The notes under the pieces are model-generated. The model had not been told where the DNA came from. It was given only the letters and a program-made list of their open reading frames with translations, and searched no databases. From contig JAZHRO010000063.1 of NCBI GenBank assembly GCA_037157565.1, positions 156,104,501-156,168,500 of the forward strand: a DNA stretch of 64,000 nucleotides, read 5' to 3'. Origin of the DNA: Thalassia testudinum (Eukaryota > Streptophyta > Magnoliopsida > Alismatales > Hydrocharitaceae). Positions 57,824 through 64,000 of the stretch are shown here, piece by piece; position 1 is the stretch's first letter, and each line of letters begins with the position of its first letter. A program made the position numbers and the translations under genes.

Positions 57824-59566
57824 TGACGAGTCGATTTTTGCTTTTGAAAATGATGATTAAGATGATTTGTTGTTGTATTTCTAAGTGGTGGTAAATCGAC
57901 TAATCAAAACAATTAGAATTAAAATTAAACCACTCAAAAGAGAGTAGGTCATGTCCACAAGGAGGCAATGGCCTATTTAAACTTGCACAGGTTAAAAACA
58001 GATGTTCATGATTAATTTCATCAAGAAATCGAGCCAAATCCACCTTCAGATTAAGAAAACAACACGAGATCAAGCTGAAATGGCATTTATGAGAAAGAAG
58101 GAGGTCACTTGCATAAATTAGCCACAATATCTAATTAATAAATTCAAAATAAAAAGAGTGGCATTGGCATGTGAATGTAAATATTAATATAACATGAAAT
58201 AGAGCATTTTATTCCTTTGTGCATGCACGATGAGGAGGTCGCGGTTGGGTGTGCGGAGCTCGGAGGTGGTTGGCCACGACGAGGGCTATGCGTGAGTGGT
58301 GACGACGCATCGAACGGTCGCTGGTGATCTCACCGGTGACGAGGAAGGTCGACAATGGTGGCGACAGCTCGCCGACACGGTCGGGCTGCTGTCGGCCTTT
58401 AGAGGGTGTGGCTGAGCTCTTGAGGTCGAGGTAAGTTCATTGACGTTGATGGCGCGAAGCTTCGAGGCTAGATGAGGTGGCTGCGCGGAGGAGGACCACA
58501 ATGACTTTGGGTTTCCTTCGGCCTGTTGGAGGAGAAGATGAAGAAGAAGAAGACGGAGGCTGGCTACGTGCGAGTGGCATGTTGGTGCTAGATGGTGTGC
58601 ATGATAGAAGAGGGCGCGGGCATGCGGGGGTACTGCTGGAGGATGCGCGGCCGTGTGCATGTTGCTGTGGGCATGGTGAAGGCGCAGCGAGGGGGTGCAT
58701 GCACTGGAGGCAAGGGGGAGTGTAGGGGCACATGCACGCTGCTGCATCTGTGGGCTGTGTGTGCGCGGGAATGGCGAGGGAGCGCAGTGAGGCATTGCAT
58801 GCCTGCGTGCGGTGGAGCCGGAGGGCAGTCGCGCAGGCTGTGAGTGGAAGGGAAGATGCGCTAGAGCAGTAGGAGGTGGCTGTTGCTACGTGTGGGGATG
58901 GCGTGCGTTGGGTTTGTTATTGAGGTGAAGAGAAACAGAGGAAGAAGAAGAAAGAAGAAGAAGAAGACGGTGTTGGTGGTGCATGGACAGGGAAGGTGAT
59001 CTGGTGGTTGCACGGTGATGGTTGCATGGCCGTCGGAGACGCACGTGCACCGTGACGACTGAGCTCGCCAGATTGGTGTGGCAAGTTATCACCTCGCCGA
59101 CCCACGGTGTGGTGGAGCTCGGCCTTGGAGACCACGGTGGTGGAGTGGAGTACATGGTGATGGAGTGGGGTGGTGTCTCCTAGAGCATGGCAGCCGCTCC
59201 CCCTCTCTTGTAGCCATCTGCAATTCAAATTGAGTGATGGAGATTCGCTTCTTCCGATCCTCTTCACTGCCATGTTCATTGCCTGATCTGGCCATAAATG
59301 GCCTGTCGGGGTTGAGCGGTTGTTGTTGCATGAAGAGAGATATAAAAATATATGTGGATTATTTGTATGCAAAACCCTTATATTTCTAACTATTTAATGC
59401 ATGTAAACTAAATGATGCTAGATAATTTATACATGAATATAATGCATACAAGCAAATATGTATAAACTATATTATTTACATCTTAATACATGCTATGTAT
59501 AAGTTAATATTACTCTAATGTCTAGGCATTTAAGTAACTAATTAGCCCACAAATATGAGCTCATCA
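57824..59566 (-). repeat. E6 5' LTR
   Basis: 1743 bases bounded by TGACGAG (57824) next to the PBS and CATCA at 59566. No second copy is in the window, so the outer boundary is inferred from the terminal sequence and hairpin (59544-59561). The GC-rich centre gives overlapping chance frames on both strands. Confidence 0.6.
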
Positions 59567-62110
59567 GTTAGGGGTGACCTTAAGTAGGTGAGGGAGTGAA
59601 TCAGGTGATCGCAAGGGTGAGATTAGGCTTGATTAGGGTGGACGGTGGATTTGAAGAAGATGGGTGCACGAGAGTTTTTACGTCAAATATACTCTGTTGG
59701 ATCAGATCTGAGGGAAGAGGTGAGGCTATGCATGGGAACATGCGAAGCGTGAAGATTGGGTCTAGATCCATCATAGGATTAGGGGATCAAAGAATCGATG
59801 GTGCCTATGCATCGTGTTCTTTGCTGATGAACAGTGAGTGCTCGAGCGCAGCAGGTGTTTGGACAAATTGCAGAGGACTTAAAGTGAAATGCTGCATAAT
59901 TTGCAGCCAGCCCAAAAGTGGTTGAAAAGAACACAGAGTGGTTCCTGGACGATTACAAAAAGGCCCCTACAGTTTGCAGGAAGGTCCTTGGAAGGTTTAA
60001 GCTTAAGAAAATGTATATGAATGAAGACCTAAATGTAGTGTGATGGTTTCAAGGTCCTATTGATGTACGAATGCAATGATACTTTGCTGATATCTTAATT
60101 GAACATATTAGAAGTTAATTCAACACTTGATTTGAACTTTTGAGCTCATAAATGTGTTCAATTGGTAATTGGATCATCAATTTGTATTTGTGAATAGAAT
60201 ATCTCATTAATTTGACCTAATTATGCGCTTTTAACATAAATTTGGTGTTTTAGGTCATTTTCCTTAAATCCCACACCTAACCTATTTATTGTGTTAATTA
60301 GATAGTGTTTAACCTAGTTTCTAGCTTAACTTAGGCATTTTAGCTATGATGAACCACACCTCATCATGTACTAAGCCTAGAAATCAACTCTTCAAGCTGA
60401 ACTGCCTAGGGACACAAGATTGTTATTCTAACTACCTTTTGTGTGTTTGAATTTTTAAACTTGGGTTGTATTAGCCTAAACTCAAGACCACACCCCATTA
60501 TCTATATATTGCAATTAAATATATGGATGTGGTCATTTTTTATCCTGCATTTAAAGAGTATTTGCCCTTGGTATGGGGCTGCATCACCAGCTAGTTCATA
60601 TTTACAGACATCTAATTTTGAACTTTCTTGATATATCATTCCCTCTACTCTTGACTCTCTCTTCTGATCTAATTGATTCATCTATTTAGGGTCTAGGTCT
60701 AGTTGAAGGCATAAAACTTAGCGCTTGTTGGGCGGCAACCAAACACCTTAGGTTGTAGATATTAAAATTAGGTTAGCTTATACATTATTTAGATTGCTTT
60801 TTAGGTATGGAGTTGGTCAAGCCACAATGTGCCAACTCAGAGATCTTTAGGTGATTTCTACCCTTTCTTCTACTTATAGCATACAATAAGGACATTGCAT
60901 GAAATAGGTATGGGGAGGTGGATTTATATTTTTGGTTGAGTTTCATATACCTAGCCTCCAGAAAGTGATTTATTTTTCTATTAAAAAAAAATTGATGTTT
61001 TTAAAGTCTTGAGCTAGGAAATGATCACAAATTTTAGACATTAAGGTCCTACCAATCTTAGGAAATGTATAATCAAGATCTATTCACTTAGACTCTTTAG
61101 GTCATTTTTTAGCTTAATAAACTCAGGTATTTACTAAAATGTAGATTTGTTCCCCAAGTCTTCGAAGAGATTTGAAAAAACCAAAGTATTAAGTCAAATG
61201 GGTGAAAGTATGTGACTTATCTTCCTATCCTCTAGTTTGAAAAGCTTTTGAAACTTAAGCATTCTAACCTTACACATACACACTGACTCATCTTCTAGGA
61301 AACTACTTGTTGAAAACTAGGTGGTCAATAGGGCTTAAATTGAGGATCTCACGACCCATGCAGGTATGCCTGACACATTGGTACTAGGTTTACTCCCGAG
61401 ATGCAGGGTGTTTAGATCCCAACTTTGTGGCTTTAGCTTTTCGAGCCTTTATCTAGGAGATGTTCATGAATGGGATTTGGAAGAACCACCTACATGGAAA
61501 AATGAGTGAAAAGAAGAAAAAAAGAGTTTTCAATAAAGTAGTAGGAGGAAAAAAAAGGAAAAAAAGTCAAAAAAAATGAAAAAAAAGAAAAATGCAATAA
61601 AATGTAAAAAATAATAAAAGAGTCCAAATGACATAGCTGAGGAGATAAACATTTCGTTTGGCCTTGTGTTGACCTCGGGATAGACAATGACATGGAGAAA
61701 GCTACCAATTTTAAGTTAGGCAAATCCAACGACTGGGTCTAATAGAGCGAAAAGATAATCTGGCATCTTAGTGAAAACTTAGTGTTCAACCCTATTGCCC
61801 ACTTAATGATTCACCTTATGCACACAAGATGCTTAAACTTTGAATTTCAATTCAAACCTTGGGTGAGTTGAAGAGCTATACAAAGTTACTCCTGAAACCT
61901 AAAACTAAGGCTACAAGAGTCTCTAACAAGATTTACGTGATTCATATTTTTGTCAGTACCCAAGGACTATTGAGTCTTTGTAGTTAAGATGTTGTGTGCA
62001 ATTTCTTTTGGTTTGGTAAAAATCGATCTCTGTATACTTAATTTATCTTAGCTCAGAATCGCTTTATCGATTGATTTCTTGTCTTTGTTTTACTTGAGGA
62101 CTAACAAAAG
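59567..62110 (+). other. E7 3' region and unresolved DNA
   Basis: 60700-62110 is the post-coding part of a plus-strand element: hairpin 60728-60742, a decayed CAATA/CATTG hairpin at 60884-60897, A-rich DNA (61497-61620) and a GGAGATAAACA plus TTGTGTTGACC block (61640-61680). I cannot assign 59567-60700; it looks partly LTR-like, and CCTCATCA near 60376 could be another LTR edge. Confidence 0.45.
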
Positions 62111-63368
62111 TTAGGCATGAGGGTGTTACGAAGTCATATTCAATTAGATAATTCATGCTTAACTCAGGCTAGTTTGAGGGTATTTTAGGTATAATTACAT
62201 TAGGTTAGTGCATTATAGGCATTAATGCATCATATTGTAAATAATGCATTTTAAGGGAGCTTAGCTTGATAATGCATATTAAGATGCATTTTTCTATCTT
62301 TACCATAACTAATTCCAGGTCTTAGATTGAGCCCTACACCAAAATTAATTTAATTGGGCTCAACCATCCTCAATTAGACTCACCCAACTGATTGCTGATG
62401 TAGACACATTCATTTAGGTTAAAATGCCTATTTATACATGTTCCTAGGCTTAGATTTACATTCCATATTATAAATATTGCATAGCATGCATCATTCTGCA
62501 TCTAAAGTAGTTGTGTATATTTTAGGTTAATTGCGTCCATTTTGTGGTCAGGAGAGAAAGAGATTTATTTCGGAGCATAAATTGACGATACGACCATGCA
62601 GATCTGATCAAGACGACGATCAGAGTCCAATGCCTCTGAAATCGCCTTGATCAGAGTCCTGTAGCACCATATGTAGTCTGAGGAAAATCAACGGCCAAGG
62701 GACTAGGTGACGTAATTCAGAGCTTCAAATGACAAATTCGACTGCGTGGATGGATTCAGGTCAATGATTGCAGCCCAACGGTGCGAAAATCGACTCAATC
62801 CGACCTTTGTAGTAGCCTTTACAATGGAAAGAAGATGGAAGACCCAGATCGTGCCACGTGGTGCAACCCAGGTCACCCATGCGCACACACACACCATTGC
62901 ACATGCATAGCAGTGCGGGTGCGCACGCGCGTGTGCGGAGGCACGCATGCGCAGCAGCGCAACAGCCGCACATGGGCGTGCACGTGGAGGTGCACGACAC
63001 GGGCGTGTGGGCTATCTTCAGCGAAGTTTGCGGTGGATCTTTAGCGATGTTTATGACCATCACTAAATGTCCTGTGTACGAATTTGATTCTTTCCTCCAC
63101 TATAAAAGGACCCCTACCCATCCCATTTTTCTTCATCTCTTCCTTTCTTCTTCTCACCGCCTCCAAGGCTCTATAGAGAGCTTGTCCCAAGCTTAGGATG
63201 CTCCTCTAGAGTAGAAAACCAGATATTTTCCCTCCTCTCATCCCCCTTCGTGGAGCATCTCACGGCCATCCTCTCACCTCCCTTCGGGAAGAAGATCCTT
63301 ACTGCGACTCCGTCTTGCCCCGCCCCCTATCCTCCGGCTCCGTTGTCATTCATCCCACTCCTCACCAC
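62111..63368 (+). repeat. E7 3' LTR (interrupted by E8)
   Basis: A PPT-like GGCATGAGGGTG (62114-62125) overlaps the inferred LTR start TGTTACG at 62124. TATAAAA lies at 63101-63107. E8 starts at 63369. There is no second copy to confirm the start. Confidence 0.55.
63101..63107 (+). promoter_or_regulatory. TATA box of E7 LTR
   Basis: TATAAAA in CCACTATAAAAGGACC, followed by a pyrimidine-rich stretch typical of a transcript start. Confidence 0.6.
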
Positions 63369-64000
63369 TGATTAGCCCATAGTTGTGGGTTATTTAAGTA
63401 CTTAAGTGCCTACACATTAGGTTAATTCTAACATTTATTTAGTATAAATTAGGATGTAAATAGATTAATTCATAATTTTAATCTAATTACATAATCCATA
63501 CATTGCATTCATATCTTAAGTGCATTTAGAATTAGCTTAGAATAGCATTCATCTAATTAGATAACCAATTAGGTATATTGTTTTTATTAACATAGAAGTT
63601 GAGGGTCTATACATAAATAACCCTAATATTTTAATAATATTTGCTTTATTCGTCTTCTTTCAGAACGGCTGGCTGCCGCTCCAACGCCCGGCTGCTGCAG
63701 TGATGAAGCCATTCAAGGGGGAGCGGATGTGGTGGATCTGGTCGGCGGCTGATTTCAAAATTGTTCAAGACACTATAAAAGGAGCACGGAAGCTGCCGGC
63801 TGCAGCAGGCCTCCGCCACCGACTCACCACTGTGCAGAGAGATCCTCTCTCTTCCATCCACACTGCCGGCCTCTACCGTGGCGGCGAGTCTCCACCACCG
63901 TGGGCGTGTGGTGTGACAGGCCACACCGCCATCCGGAGCTCGCCCGCATTACCGTGAGCACCTTAGCGTGCAACTCCCTCGCCGTCGTCGCCGACCACCG
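63369..64000 (+). repeat. E8: LTR start, running out of the window
   Basis: Begins TGATTAGCCC, with a hairpin 63373-63392 like those of E4 and E6, and a TATA box at 63774-63780 before a GC-rich stretch. The left target candidate is ACCAC (63364-63368); the other end is outside the window. Confidence 0.55.
63774..63780 (+). promoter_or_regulatory. TATA box of E8 LTR
   Basis: TATAAAA about 400 bases into the LTR, with GC-rich DNA downstream. Confidence 0.55.

Larger units (their letters stand above)
55748..59566 (-). mobile_element. E6: non-autonomous element, 5' part (split by E1)
   Basis: Visible in minus-strand order: 5' LTR 57824-59566, PBS 57805-57821, leader, and a frame related to that of E5 that is cut by the E1 insertion at 55747. 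The rest of E6 must lie to the left, beyond the window. Confidence 0.75.

Noticed and set aside
58286..59372. Histidine-, proline- and serine-rich frames on the minus strand
   Set aside because: Chance frames in the GC-rich E6 LTR.

Overview
The window reads as repeat-dense heterochromatin from a seed plant with a large, retrotransposon-rich nuclear genome. I found no host gene, rRNA or functional tRNA. Nearly every base belongs to an LTR retrotransposon, and the elements sit inside one another. The plant assignment rests on Athila-type Ty3/Gypsy polyproteins, primer-binding sites matching the 3' end of tRNA-Asp, and a Copia element of the Sirevirus-like type primed by initiator tRNA-Met. The species cannot be told from this sequence.

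Names used here. E1 is a minus-strand element with about 4.1 kb LTRs, from before base 1 to 55747; it carries a gag but no pol. Inserted in E1 are: S1, a solo LTR (6779-9482); E2, a plus-strand Athila-like element (9711-27097), which itself holds E3, a minus-strand gag-only Copia element (20013-24971); E4, a second plus-strand Athila-like element (27997-43565), which holds solo LTRs S2 (30793-32540) and S3 (35766-37974); and E5, a minus-strand non-autonomous element (45866-52863) inside the right-hand E1 LTR. E1 itself sits in E6 (minus, 55748-59566 visible). E6 in turn lies in or against E7 (plus, its 3' part and LTR at 59567-63368), whose LTR is cut by E8 (from 63369 to beyond the window). 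Five-base target duplications support S1, E2, S2, E5 (exact) and S3 (one mismatch). E3 has a one-mismatch candidate, and E4 has none.

The E1 gag reading frame can be followed through the nest in three pieces: 27958 to 27098, then 9710 to 9483, then 6778 to about 6069. E2 and E4 once encoded gag, protease, reverse transcriptase, RNase H and integrase. Both are now broken by stop codons and frameshifts, and E4 has also lost a catalytic aspartate of its reverse transcriptase. E5 and E6 share a reading frame where gag should be, with no gag core that I can recognise.

The most interesting signal is not a gene. Small inverted repeats with purine (GGA-containing) loops recur next to the reverse-transcription priming sites: at the PBS, just upstream of the PPT, and at the end of the coding region. 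Their stems differ between elements but keep base pairing. Most of the LTRs also begin with a hairpin in their first 25 bases. A palindrome, AGACGTCT, is clustered in LTRs of unrelated families. All comparisons were made by eye; no alignments or searches were run.
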